A stretch of 64,000 nt of DNA from Onchidella celtica. Its lineage: Eukaryota > Mollusca > Gastropoda > Systellommatophora > Onchidiidae. Below, one piece after another: positions 22,256 to 33,462 of this stretch. Both the position numbers and the translations under genes were made by a program. The DNA lies in assembly GCA_963931925.1 (NCBI GenBank), contig OZ007567.1, positions 83,340,677-83,404,676 on the forward strand, read 5' to 3'. Under the pieces are notes generated by a model. It searched no databases. It was not told the origin of the DNA and worked only from the letters and a program-made list of their open reading frames with translations. Position 1 is the stretch's first letter. Each line of letters opens with the position of its first letter.

Positions 22256-22690
22256 GCAAGTGTTGATTCAATTTAATGTACACCTCTTGGTATTCAAACA
22301 TAACGCAGCGACCGTTTTCCAAAATATGCAATGTTAGGTTGTTGTGTTTCTTAGTGTGCGTAATACAGGCAATTTTTCATTGGTCTAAAACTTTTTCTTC
22401 CATAGCTGGTACAGTAGAAGCTAATCAGATGCATTATAACTTCATTGTTTTTATTTGCACCATAAATTTTGATGTCGTTATTTTAGCCATCATTTATTTA
22501 TTAAACCAACTTCAAAATGTAAATTGGGAGTTTGAGGGGAAGAGGGATGATATCAAGAAAAGTTCACAACGGCATCTTTTAGTGATGAAATAGCAACATT
22601 TATGAAGTGTATAGAATGTTAACTATATGACATCAGATTATATACGACCCTTTTCGTCTTTGCAGACGGTCTTTGCAACATTTTCTGACT

Positions 22691-22969
22691 TCAAGACAGA
22701 TGCCGAGAGCAGCTCCTCTCATGACTAATCCGTCCGATATTCGATTTACATCTTCGGTCACAGAGTGAGCACATATACTCGCCTTCGTTTGTGACTTCAT
22801 TTGTCTTTTCCTTCCTTTTCTGTCTTTTTTCTTCCCTAATTTCTCTTTGATTTTTTTCAAATTTGGCAGCACCTTTCCTGACGGCTCCCTTCCAGGTCGT
22901 TCGATCTTCTGCCACATTTTCCCATGATTTTTCATCGATCCCAAAATCTTTCAGTGTGGTCCTGCAGAT
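22691..22969 (-). pseudogene. LINE ORF, C-terminal end beyond the Gypsy C insertion
   Basis: On the minus strand the frame continues exactly across the Gypsy C target site: RPKLRFKDI from 39243 onward joins CRTTLKDFGIDEKSWENVA here. It ends with a basic stretch and a Cys/His motif (CSLCDRRCKSNIGRISHERS) before TGA at 22691. Exact continuity proves the two pieces were one element. Confidence 0.92.
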
Positions 22970-23504
22970 TGTCACGAGTGGAGTGAGTACAATTAAGGGG
23001 ATTGCTACAGAGCGGGTGTAGAGTAAGAAGGGCTCACGGCAGACAGGTAGGGAAAGACGTGAAAGGAAGAGAGTAAAATTAACGCACGAAGACAAGTAAG
23101 GAAAGCGTGCATGTTATGAGTGGTGGGGGTCTGAATGAGGCGAAAGCGCTGTATTACTATCACTGCAAGTTAGAAGGTCCTACTGAACGGACGCTAGTAA
23201 GAGCCCAGCGGGCGGACATAAGGGGAGCAGTCGAGAGACCAGTGAGAGAGTTTTTCCAGTGATGACTGGTAGGTAGAACGTTGATTGATAATTATGATTG
23301 ATGTATTATATTATATTCGTCTATTACCATGATGTAAATAAGTATATGTGAGGAATGTGGAAGTCCTTGATATTGGATATAACAATGTGCGCCATGAGCG
23401 ATAGATGAAAGTGAGTTCATGGATTTGTAGCGCGAGTGAGTAGTGTGTACTCCGATGGAGGTGTGTTACCGTAAGATGTGTGGTGAGTGAAAGGTGAACT
23501 AGTG
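22970..23504 (+). repeat. 5' LTR of element C, left part
   Basis: Starts TGTCAC. It is cut after ...GAACTAGTG, where TAGTG is the duplicated target of element B, and continues at 31777 with TGTGTACGCTTC. Confidence 0.95.
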
Positions 23505-24700
23505 TGTCACGAGTGGAGTGAGTGCAATTAAGGGGATTGCTACAGAGCGGGTGTAGAGTAAGAAGGGCTCACGGCAGACAGGTAGGGAAAGACGTGAAAG
23601 GAGGAGAGTAAAATTAACGCACGTAGACAAGTAAGTTAAGCGTGCATGTTATGAGTAGGGGGGGGGGTCTGAATGAGGCGAAAGCGCTGTATTACTATCA
23701 CTGCAAGTTAGAAGGTCCTACGGAACGGACGCTAGTAAGAGCCCAGCGGGCGGACATAAGGGGAGCAGTCGAGAGACCAGTGAGAGAGTTTTTCCAGTGA
23801 TGACTGGTAGGTAGAACGTTGATTGATAATTATGATTGATGTATTATATTATATTCGTCTATTACCATGATGTAAATAAGTATATGTGAGGAATGTGGAA
23901 GTCCTTGATATTGGATATAACAATGTGCGCCATGAGCGATAGATGAAAGTGAGTTCATGGATTTGTAGCGCGAGTGAGTAGTGTGTACTCCGATGGAGGT
24001 GTGTTACCGTAAGATGTGTGGTGAGTGAAAGGTGAACTAGTGTGTGTACGCTTCATGGGTTGTAAGGAGAGGTGGAGTGAATAGAAATGGTAGGGTATTA
24101 TACCAATGTAATGTTATTCTTGTAGGTGCCGAGGTCGGGCCAAAGAGCGCCGCCTACGGTGATAGGCCAGCATAGGGCCGGAGGCCACACATAGGCCAGA
24201 AGTGAGGCTGTCAGTGCAGGACAGTAGAGGCACATAAAGTCGTGGCAGTCAGGCCACGGACAGGGACGTAGATATGAGCGTGAATGTGATAATGTACTAT
24301 TGCCATGTTGATGGGCTAGTGAAATGATAATGTGTTATTGCCCTGCGGAGGTGCTAGTGGAATGCTAAGGTGTATGACAATAGGAAGGTGATGTTGAGAG
24401 ACTGCGGTGGCAGTGAATTATTAATGTACTATTAAGACCCTGAGGGGAGAGGCTGAGGCCGAAGTGCCTTTAGGAAGTAACTACCGGGTTGTGGATCCGA
24501 GGAAAAGTGCATGTGGGAATAAGGCCGTTGTACGGCAGTTAAGTTCAATAATATAATATATGTAATTGCGCTATTATCTGTATAATTATGTTAATAAATG
24601 TGTGAGTCTGATGGGTTGTTCTGTTAAGTGTTAAACTTGTTTGTTCGTGATTGTTGTCCTGTCATAACTTATTACATCTCCCAGTCTGGGATTTGTGACA
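23505..24700 (+). repeat. 5' LTR of element B
   Basis: 1196 bp, TGTCAC...GTGACA. It is shorter than the LTRs of A and C mainly because one internal repeat unit of about 35 bp is absent near 24310. Confidence 0.95.
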
Positions 24701-24701
24701 T

Positions 24702-24715
24702 TGGGGGCTCGTCCG
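24702..24715 (+). promoter_or_regulatory. Primer binding site, tRNA-Pro type (element B)
   Basis: TGGGGGCTCGTCCG, one base after the LTR end, 14 bases matching the tRNA-Pro primer site. The untranslated leader follows to 25628. Confidence 0.75.
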
Positions 24716-25628
24716 TTGTGACTCGTCCATTTTCGTAATATTTAGTTGTAGTTAGTTAGTAGGTATTTGTGTTGTCCTTGTTCGTGGGATGAATGGGAAT
24801 TTCATGATGATATGATTTATGTATATTTATGAATATGTATTGATGCATGTATTTTGATGAATATGTATTAATGTGTACTTAAATTTCTGCAGAGAGTGTG
24901 TGTGCCAGCCTGTAGAGGTCAAGCAGCCAGAGCTCCGAGACAAGGGGAGAGGTTATAGTCAGAAAAGTTAAGTAAAAGCCAAAAATTTTGTACCCTGGAT
25001 TGAGGGCTGTCTGTTCTTCTGTCTTTTTCCGCTGTTTTTCTGTTTTTGTCGTAATCGATTATACGGGCGGTGGCGCGGGTTTGCTGTGGTGAGCGTAGTT
25101 TATCCTCTTCGGGAGGTGGGCTAAATTTGGAACTTCGTTCATCACAGTGAACAGTTCTGTAGGGACCTGTATTTTTGTTTAGATTGTGCCGTTCCATCTT
25201 CCTCGTTGTTTTAGGAAGACGTCTCTCTTGTCCCTCTCTTACCTATCTGTAGATACGTTCTTTTTTTTCAGACTCTGTTCTTGTTCGTACCTTGTAGTGT
25301 AATCGGCGTAGTTAGGTTGCATTTTTTTTCCCATTATAGTTTTTTTGTAGAAGCTTTGTCCTAGTCTGGTTCGTTGTCCTTGACGTACTTGTGGTCCTTC
25401 TTCTGAAGTTCTTCATTCTTGTCTTTTCTACTCTTTTTTATTATTAATAGGGCAATACATTTTATAAATATAGAAGTAGTTAGGAAGTAGGTAAATTTCT
25501 GAATTGTATTTGAGACAAGTGGGTGTTGTTATATCTGGTGTGATCTCAGGTCTCTGGTCGTGTCGTTAATGATCATACCGACAGGTTAGCCGTTTTCATA
25601 ATATATACCGTAACCATAAATCTGTGAA

Positions 25629-28600
25629 ATGGCGGAACTCCAACAACTAATGAAGTTGGGTAAGGAAATTGGCCTGGAGGGAGAGGAGCTACGCGGCTGG
25701 ATTAAAGAGCAGCAGGCAGAGTTGCGCGATGAGCGTGCTAAGGATAGAGAGCGAGAGGAGCAGGAGAGGGAGTTAAAGTTAAAGGAGATAGAAGCTCAAG
25801 AGCGGGAGACAGACGCGCGAGTAAGAATCGCGGAATTAGAACTCAAGAAGAATGCGCCAACGGGAATAGTTGAGCGGCAGGGACACAATAAAAGTGGCGT
25901 TAGGATTAAGCTCCCTACGTTCGACGACCGGAAGGACGACATAGACGCCTTCCTTTACAGGTTCGAACTGAACGCACAATTGCAATGGGGGGAAAATAAG
26001 GAATTATGGTCTACGTACCTGGCGTCTCTATTGCAGGGGCGAGCGTTAACCTACTTTAAAGAGCTACAGCGCGAAGACGTGCAAGATTACGGTAAGCTGA
26101 AGGCTTTCCTGCTTCGCCGATTTGCGCGTACCGAGGAATATTTCCGGGAGCAGTTTAGGCGAGCACGTGCGGATACCAGGGAGGACTTTGCTGCCTTCGT
26201 CGCGAGACTAACGGAATATTTCGCGAACTGGGTAGACTTGGCGCATGTGGGCGCGGATTTTGCTAAACTGAAAGACCTAGTGATCCGTGACCAGCTGTAC
26301 GCGTCGTGCCATAAAGATCTGGTGGCTTTCCTGAAAGAAAACGAACCCGCGACGGTGCAGGAGGCGTCTAAGTTGGCGGAAGCATACCGTACGGCACATC
26401 CGTCCAAACCAGTCGCCAGGGCGTACGTCCAAGATGCTGGGTACGTCGCCGTTGTCGAAGGGTCGCCGGCAGGACTTGAGGACAGGTCGCGTCAGCGTGG
26501 TGCCTATAGTGGGCAAGCCCAGGGGCAGCGTAGGGGCTATCACCAATCACCTGCATATGGATCCGGTAAGTTTGACCGAGCAGGAGGGCTAGGTCGCGGT
26601 AATGGCCGGGGGCGATTTGTGACCTTTGCCGATGACCGACGGCATAGGGACTTTAGTTCCGGTCGCGATGGGTCACGGGGACCCAGGCCTATTGCAGCAC
26701 AGGGAGCGGAGTGTTGGACTTGCGGACGCGTGGGTCACTTTTCACGCGAGTGTAGGGCCGCGAAGTGTTGGAACTGCGGAAGAGCAGATCACATCAGCGT
26801 GAATTGCCCTGCAGGTAGGATAGCGGCGAACGTGACAGTAGCTCCAGTCCATGTTCCCCTAATAAATTTCATCATGCGGCTGCGTGTGTTACATCGGACA
26901 ACGGAGGCGGACAGTATTCTAAGTGTCCCAGTTGTGAGAAGTTATTATCTTCCGGTGTTTTACCTTGTGGGAGAAAGATCCCCGTTATAAATTCATGTCA
27001 TACAGGAGGTGGTCTTAGGGTTTATCCGGGGTTTGTTGGGGACGAACCGGTCTCGGTTTTACGAGATACAGGATCTACCGTTGTGGGAGTGCATAGGGAC
27101 TGCATTCGGGATTCACAGCTTACAGGTGAGACTGTCCCGTGCATCCAATTTTCGGGGGCCATTGAGAAATTACCCATGGCAAGAATAGTGATAGATACAC
27201 CTTTCCTTAGCGGGGAAGTCGAAGCAGTCGTTGGTTGTTTTCCAGGCGCCCAGCTCATCATTGGGAATGTATCACGGGTAGTTTCCCCTTCCGATGAGAA
27301 CGTGCAGGCATGGTCGCAATCAAAAGGTATTGACTTTTGCGCCGCGGTCGAAACACGTCGACAGGTAGCTGATAAAGATAAGATTAGACCTTTGGCGACG
27401 CCAGCGGTCAACCTAGATATCACGCCAGAGCGCTTGGCGAGATTACAAAGGGAGGACCCATCATTAAACCCATGTTTTGGGGAAGCGCGAACCGAGAAAA
27501 CGAGGAAATATAAGAACGGCTCGTCTTCCTTTGTTGTTCAGGCGGGCATTCTGTTCCGTAAGTACGTAACGGTGGCCTCCATTTTAAAGCAGGTCGTTGT
27601 GCCAGCGTTGCTGATCGCAACAGTATTGCATTTGGCACATGATGTCCCATTAGCGGGTCATATGGGGATAGCTAGAACCAAAGAAAGGGTTCTTAAAAAT
27701 TTTTACTGGCCATCGATCCACAGAGATGTACAAGTCTATTGTAAGACGTGCAGTGCGTGCCAAAAGACGACGCATAAGGGTCGTACACCCCAGGCTCCTC
27801 TTCAGAAGATCCCCACGGTCTCGGAACCGTTTAAAAAGGTCTCGATAGACCTTGTTGGCCCCATTCACCCAGCGACCGATAGGGGGAATCGATTTTTCTT
27901 AACGGTCATATGTAATGCTACGAGATGGCCAGAGGCGGTTCCTCTGCGGACCATAACGTCTGAGGCAGTCGCGGAAGCGTTGTTTGCAATTTTCGCTAGG
28001 GTAGGAATACCAGAGCAAATTCTGTCTGATAGGGGCGCGCAATTTACGTCGGAGATGATGAAGGAATTGTTCCGCTTATTCAGCATACAACCCATCACTA
28101 CCACCCCTTATCATCCGCAGGCTAATGGCATGTGCGAGAGATTGAACTCGACGTTAAAGTCGATGCTGCGTAAGGTAGCTGCTGATCGCCTTAAAGATTG
28201 GGATAGATATATCCCTGCAGTGTTATTCGCGTACAGAGAGGTACGGCAGGAGTCAACGGGATTCTCGCCGTTCGAAATGATGTACGGTCGTAGTCCTAGG
28301 GGCCCAACTGATGTTCTTCGGGACATGATGACGTCGCCATCATCGGGAGACGATGAGCAGATTTCGGTGTTTCAGTACCTTGTTGATTTAAGAGAAAGAT
28401 TATCTTCAGCGCGCACTATAGCAGAAGAAGCTTCTGGTATCGCTTCGAAAAGAGCAAAAGACTACAAAGATAGAGGTTCCAAATTGAGAATTTTTAAGCC
28501 AGGAGACAAGGTCCTATTGTTGTTACCTACGGACCATAATAAGTTATTGATGACATGGAAAGGTCCTTATGTTATTGAGCGAGTTGTTTCAAAGGTAGAT

Positions 28601-30220
28601 TACGCTATCCACATTGATGGAACGAGTAAGGTTTTCCATGTTAATATGCTACAGAGATTTTATGAGAGACCACAATATCTGTGTGCACAGACAAGACCAG
28701 AGGAGACTGTCTTCTCTATTGCTTGTACGGGGGTCGTAGACCAATTGGACTGTGACGTAAGCGACACCGAGGCGCAGGAAGAGTTACAAATTCAATTGCC
28801 GGAGTTAACTCCGACACAAGGTTACAGGGACGTAAAAATTAACCCTGACCTTACGAGTTCAAGGAGTAGGGAACTTAAGACCCTGTTAGCGTCATTCCCG
28901 GATGTTGTTACGGATTTGCCGGGTCGCACTACGGTGATTCAGCACCAAATAAAGTTGACTTCGGATAAGCCAGTATTTCTTAGACCGTATCCGTTGCCTT
29001 TTTCTTCGAGAGATAGAGTCATAAAGGAAGTTGAGTCAATGTTGAAGTTAGATGTGATAGAACCATCAACATCGCCGTATTCATCACCCATCGTCCTCGT
29101 GAAAAAACTTGATGGATCGGTGCGGTTCTGTATTGATTTTCGAAGATTGAACACTATTACGGTAGGCGATAGGGAGCCTATTCCGTTTCAGGAGGAATTA
29201 ATAGCTTCATTGGCCGGGTCCACGTGGTTTTCCAAGATAGATTTAACGAAAGGGTATTGGGAAATCCCGCTTACTGAGGAGTCTAAACAATACACGGCGT
29301 TCCAAACGCCCATTGGATTATTCCAATTTAAGGTCATGCCATTTGGGTTGGTAAACGCGCCAGCGACGTTTGCACGATTAATGAGATTAGTGTTGAAGGA
29401 CATACCTAATGTCGTGTCATTCTTTGACGATATAGCATGTCATACGTCGACATGGTCTGATCATATTCAGACACTAACAGTAGTTTTTGAACGACTACGT
29501 CATTTTGGGTTAACTGCTAAACCCGCAAAGATGGATTTGGCATGTCCAGAGATAGTATTCTTAGGACATATCGTGGGTAGAGGTGTTCAGAGACCTGAAG
29601 TAACAAAAATTGACAAATTAGTAGGGTTGCAAATCCCTAAAACAAAGAAACAAGTCAGAAGCTTAGTGGGAATTTTAAATTATTACAGAAAGTTCATTCC
29701 AAATTTTTCCTCCTTGTCATCTTCTCTTACTGACCTTACTAAGAAGGGACAACCCGATAAGGTCCAGTGGACGTCTGAGTGTCAGACAGCATTTGATAAT
29801 TTGGTGACAGCATTATCATCGTCACCCATTCTGATATTACCCGATTTTCGATCTAATTTTATCCTCAGAACGGATGCGTCGGACTCTGGTGTCGGCGCTT
29901 GTCTTCTACAGGAGAAGAACGAATGTCTCCATCCTGTATGTTATGTCAGTAGGAAGTTATTGCAGAGAGAAAGAAAGTATTCTGTGATAGAGCGGGAGTG
30001 TCTTGCCATTGTGTGGTCCGTCCAGAAATTGGGACGTTATCTCATGGGACGAGAATTTTGTATCCAGACAGACCACAAGCCACTAACGTTTTTGTCGAAG
30101 AATCGTTCGTCCAGCCCACGCTTGTCTAGATGGGCATTGGCTTTGCAGCCGTATACCTTCGTTATTCAACCAATTAAAGGAACCAGCAATCATATCGCCG
30201 ACTACCTTAGTCGAGCCTAG
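25629..30220 (+). pseudogene. Gag-Pol of element B, one frameshift
   Basis: The Gag frame runs 25629-26990 nominally, but at 26833 one G is missing relative to A and C (AACGTGAC against AACGTGGAC). Gag with both CCHC knuckles is thereby separated from the frame 26834-30220, which encodes protease, integrase, RT and RNase H without further stops. The charged N-terminal coiled coil is much shorter than in A. Catalytic motifs of protease (DTG), integrase (D, D, E) and RT (FFDD) are kept. A programmed frameshift is unlikely because A and C are fused at this point. Confidence 0.92.
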
Positions 30221-30575
30221 GGGAAGAGTTCAGGAGCTTATACATCGGAGGACAGGAACATTGACAGGATCTGTGTGAATGAGTCGACTTTAAAATATTG
30301 ACATTATAAATATGATATGAAGAATGGTTGATAGGTTGATTGGTTTTTGATTCTGTATTAGGTATTGTGTTTAGTTAGCTATTGATGATGTGATACATAT
30401 ATGCATATTGCAGGGCATATTGATCCCCATATTTTCCCCTGATTTCGGTATTTTATACACTAGGGGAACTGCTAGGTCATTTTTTTAGTGTAGGTATTGC
30501 TCACGCTCACTCGTTGACAGTCATCTTGATGCGAATTGAAATTAATTGCATTAATTTTTTTGGGGTGGGGGATGA
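30221..30575 (+). other. 3' untranslated region and polypurine tract of element B
   Basis: Non-coding; ends with TTTTTTTGGGGTGGGGGATG before the 3' LTR, as in copy A. Confidence 0.65.
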
Positions 30576-31771
30576 TGTCACGAGTGGAGTGAATGCAATT
30601 AAGGGGATTGCTACAGAGCGGGTGTAGAGTAAGAAGGGCTCACGGCAGACAGGTAGGGAAAGACGTGAAAGGAGGAGAGTAAAATTAACGCACGTAGACA
30701 AGTAAGTTAAGCGTGCATGTTATGAGTAGGGGGGGGGGGTCTGAATGAGGCGAAAGCGCTGTATTACTATCACTGCAAGTTAGAAGGTCCTACGGAACGG
30801 ACGCTAGTAAGAGCCCAGCGGGCGGACATAAGGGGAGCAGTCGAGAGACCAGTGAGAGAGTTTTTCCAGTGATGACTGGTAGGTAGAACGTTGATTGATA
30901 ATTATGATTGATGTATTATATTATATTCGTCTATTACCATGATGTAAATAAGTATATGTGAGGAATGTGGAAGTCCTTGATATTGGATATAGCAATGTGC
31001 GCCATGAGCGATAGATGAAAGTGAGTTCATGGATTTGTAGCGCGAGTGAGTAGTGTGTACTCCGATGGAGGTGTGTTACCGTAAGATGTGTGGTGAGTGA
31101 AAGGTGAACTAGTGTGTGTACGCTTCATGGGTTGTAAGGAGAGGTGGAGTGAATAGAAATGGTAGGGTATTATACCAATGTAATGTTATTCTTGTAGGTG
31201 CCGAGGTCGGGCCAAAGAGCGCCACCTACGGTGATAGGCCAGCATAGGGCCGGAGGCCACACATAGGCCAGAAGTGAGGCTGTCAGTGCAGGACAGTAGA
31301 GGCACATAAAGTCGTGGCAGTCAGGCCACGGACAGGGACGTAGATATGAGCGTGAATGTGATAATGTACTATTGCCATGTTGATGGGCTAGTGAAATGAT
31401 AATGTGTTATTGCCCTGCGGAGGTGCTAGTGGAATGCTAAGGTGTATGACAATAGGAAGGTGATGTTGAGAGACTGCGGTGGCAGTGAATTATTAATGTA
31501 CTATTAAGACCCTGAGGGGAGAGGCTGAGGCCGAAGTGCCTTTAGGAAGTAACTACCGGGTTGTGGATCCGAGGAAAAGTGCATGTGGGAATAAGGCCGT
31601 TGTACGGCAGTTAAGTTCAATAATATAATATATGTAATTGCGCTATTATCTGTATAATTATGTTAATAAATGTGTGAGTCTGATGGGTTGTTCTGTTAAG
31701 TGTTAAACTTGTTGTTCGTGATTGTTGTCCTGTCACAACTTATTACATCTCCCAGTCTGGGATTTGTGACA
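30576..31771 (+). repeat. 3' LTR of element B
   Basis: 1196 bp, ending GTGACA directly before TAGTG and the resumed LTR of element C. Confidence 0.95.
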
Positions 31772-31776
31772 TAGTG

Positions 31777-32471
31777 TGTGTACGCTTCATGGGTTGTAAG
31801 GAGAGGTGGAGTGAATAGAAATGGTAGGGTATTATACCAATGTAATGTTATTCTTGTAGGTGCCGAGGTCGGGCCAAAGAGCGCCGCCTACGGTGATAGG
31901 CCAGCATAGGGCCGGAGGCCACACATAGGCCAGAAGTGAGGCTGTCAGTGCAGGACAGTAGAGGCACATAAAGTCGTGGCAGTCAGGCCACGGACAGGGA
32001 CGTAGATATGAGCGTGAATGTGATAATGTACTATTGCCATGTTGAGGGGCTAGTGAACTAATAATGTACTATTGAAATGATAATGTCTATTGAAATGATA
32101 ATGGGTTATTGCCCTGCCGAGGTGCTAGGGGAATGCTAAGGTGTATGACAATAGGAAGGTGATATTGAGAGACTGCGGTGCCAGTGAATTATTAATGTGC
32201 TATTAAGACCCTGAGGGGAGAGGCTGAGGCCGAAGTGCCTTTAGGAGTAACTACCGGGTTGTGGACCCGAGGAAGAGTGTGTGTGAGAATAAGGCCGTTG
32301 TACGGCAGTTAATTTCAATAATATAATGTATGTAATTGCGCTATTATCTGTATAATTATGTTTAATAAATGTGTGAGTCTGATGGATTGTTCTGTTAAGT
32401 GTTAAACTTGTTTGTTCGTGATTGTTGTCCTGTCATAACTTATTACATCTCCCAGTCTGGGATTTGTGACA
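31777..32471 (+). repeat. 5' LTR of element C, right part
   Basis: 695 bp completing the 1230-bp LTR of C. The primer site TGGGGGCTCGTCCG (32473-32486) follows after one base, and a leader runs to 33462. Confidence 0.95.
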
Positions 32472-33462
32472 TTGGGGGCTCGTCCGTTGTGACTCGTCCA
32501 TTTTCGTAATATTTAGTTGTAGTTAGTTAGTAGGTATTTTTCAGTGGGCATTTGTTACTTTAGTTTTGTCCACGTAATACTTATCTTATGGTAGGAATTT
32601 GTGTTGTCTTAGTTCGTGGGATGAATGGACATTTCATGATGATATGATTTATGTATATTTATGAATATGTATTGATGCATGTATTGCCATAAATATGTAC
32701 TAATGTGTACTTAAACTTTCAGAGAGACAGTGTGTGTGCGTGCAGCCTGAGGAGACAAGCAGCCAGAGCTCCGATTAAGGGGAGGACTTAAACTCATAAG
32801 GCTGAAAGTTAAGTGAAAATTTTGTACCCTGGATTGAGGGCTGTCTTTTCTTCTGTCTTTTTCTCTGTTTTTGCTGTTTTCGTTGTAATTGATTATACGG
32901 GCGGTGGCGCGGGTTTGCTGTGGTGAGCGTAGTTTACCCTCTTCGGGAGGTGGGCTAAATTTGGAACTTCGTTCACCACAGTGAACAGTTCTATAGGGAC
33001 CTGTATTTTTGTTTAGTTGTAGCGTCGATATCTTCTCTGTTCCGCAGGAAGACGTATTCTCTTGTCCCTCTTTCTACCTATCTGTAGATACGTTCTTTTT
33101 TTCAGACTCTGTTTTTGTTCGTACCTTGTAGTGTAATCGGCGTAGTTAGGTTGCTTTCTTTTTTCCGTTATATTTTCTTTTTTAGGTCTTTGTCCTAGTC
33201 TGGTTCGTTGTCCTTGACGTACTTGTGGTCCTTCTACTGAATTTCCTCATTCTTGTCTTTTCTATTCTTTTTTATTATTAATAGTGCTATGCATTGTATG
33301 AATATAGAATTAGTTAGGAAGTAGGTAAATTTCTGAATTGTATGTGAGACAATTGGGTATTGTTATATCTGGTGTGATCTCAGGTCTCTGGTCGTGTCGT
33401 TAGTGATCATACCGACAGGTTAGCCGTTTTCATAATACATACCATAACCATAAATCTGTGAA

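Larger units (their letters stand above)
23505..31771 (+). mobile_element. Gypsy-type element B, nested in the LTR of C
   Basis: 8267 bp. LTRs 23505-24700 and 30576-31771; target duplication TAGTG at 23500-23504 and 31772-31776. The LTRs differ by four substitutions and two 1-base indels. The copy is complete but its gag-pol frame has one single-base deletion. Confidence 0.95.

Noticed and set aside
22260-22261. GT donor at 22260 for the nucleophile exon
   Set aside because: It would join in a frame that reads GTA TGA at 43029; the GC donor at 22256 gives TGG TAT GAA as the family requires.
26833-26990. Programmed frameshift between gag and pol in element B
   Set aside because: Copies A and C are fused in frame at the same point and B simply lacks one G, so a mutation is the simpler reading.
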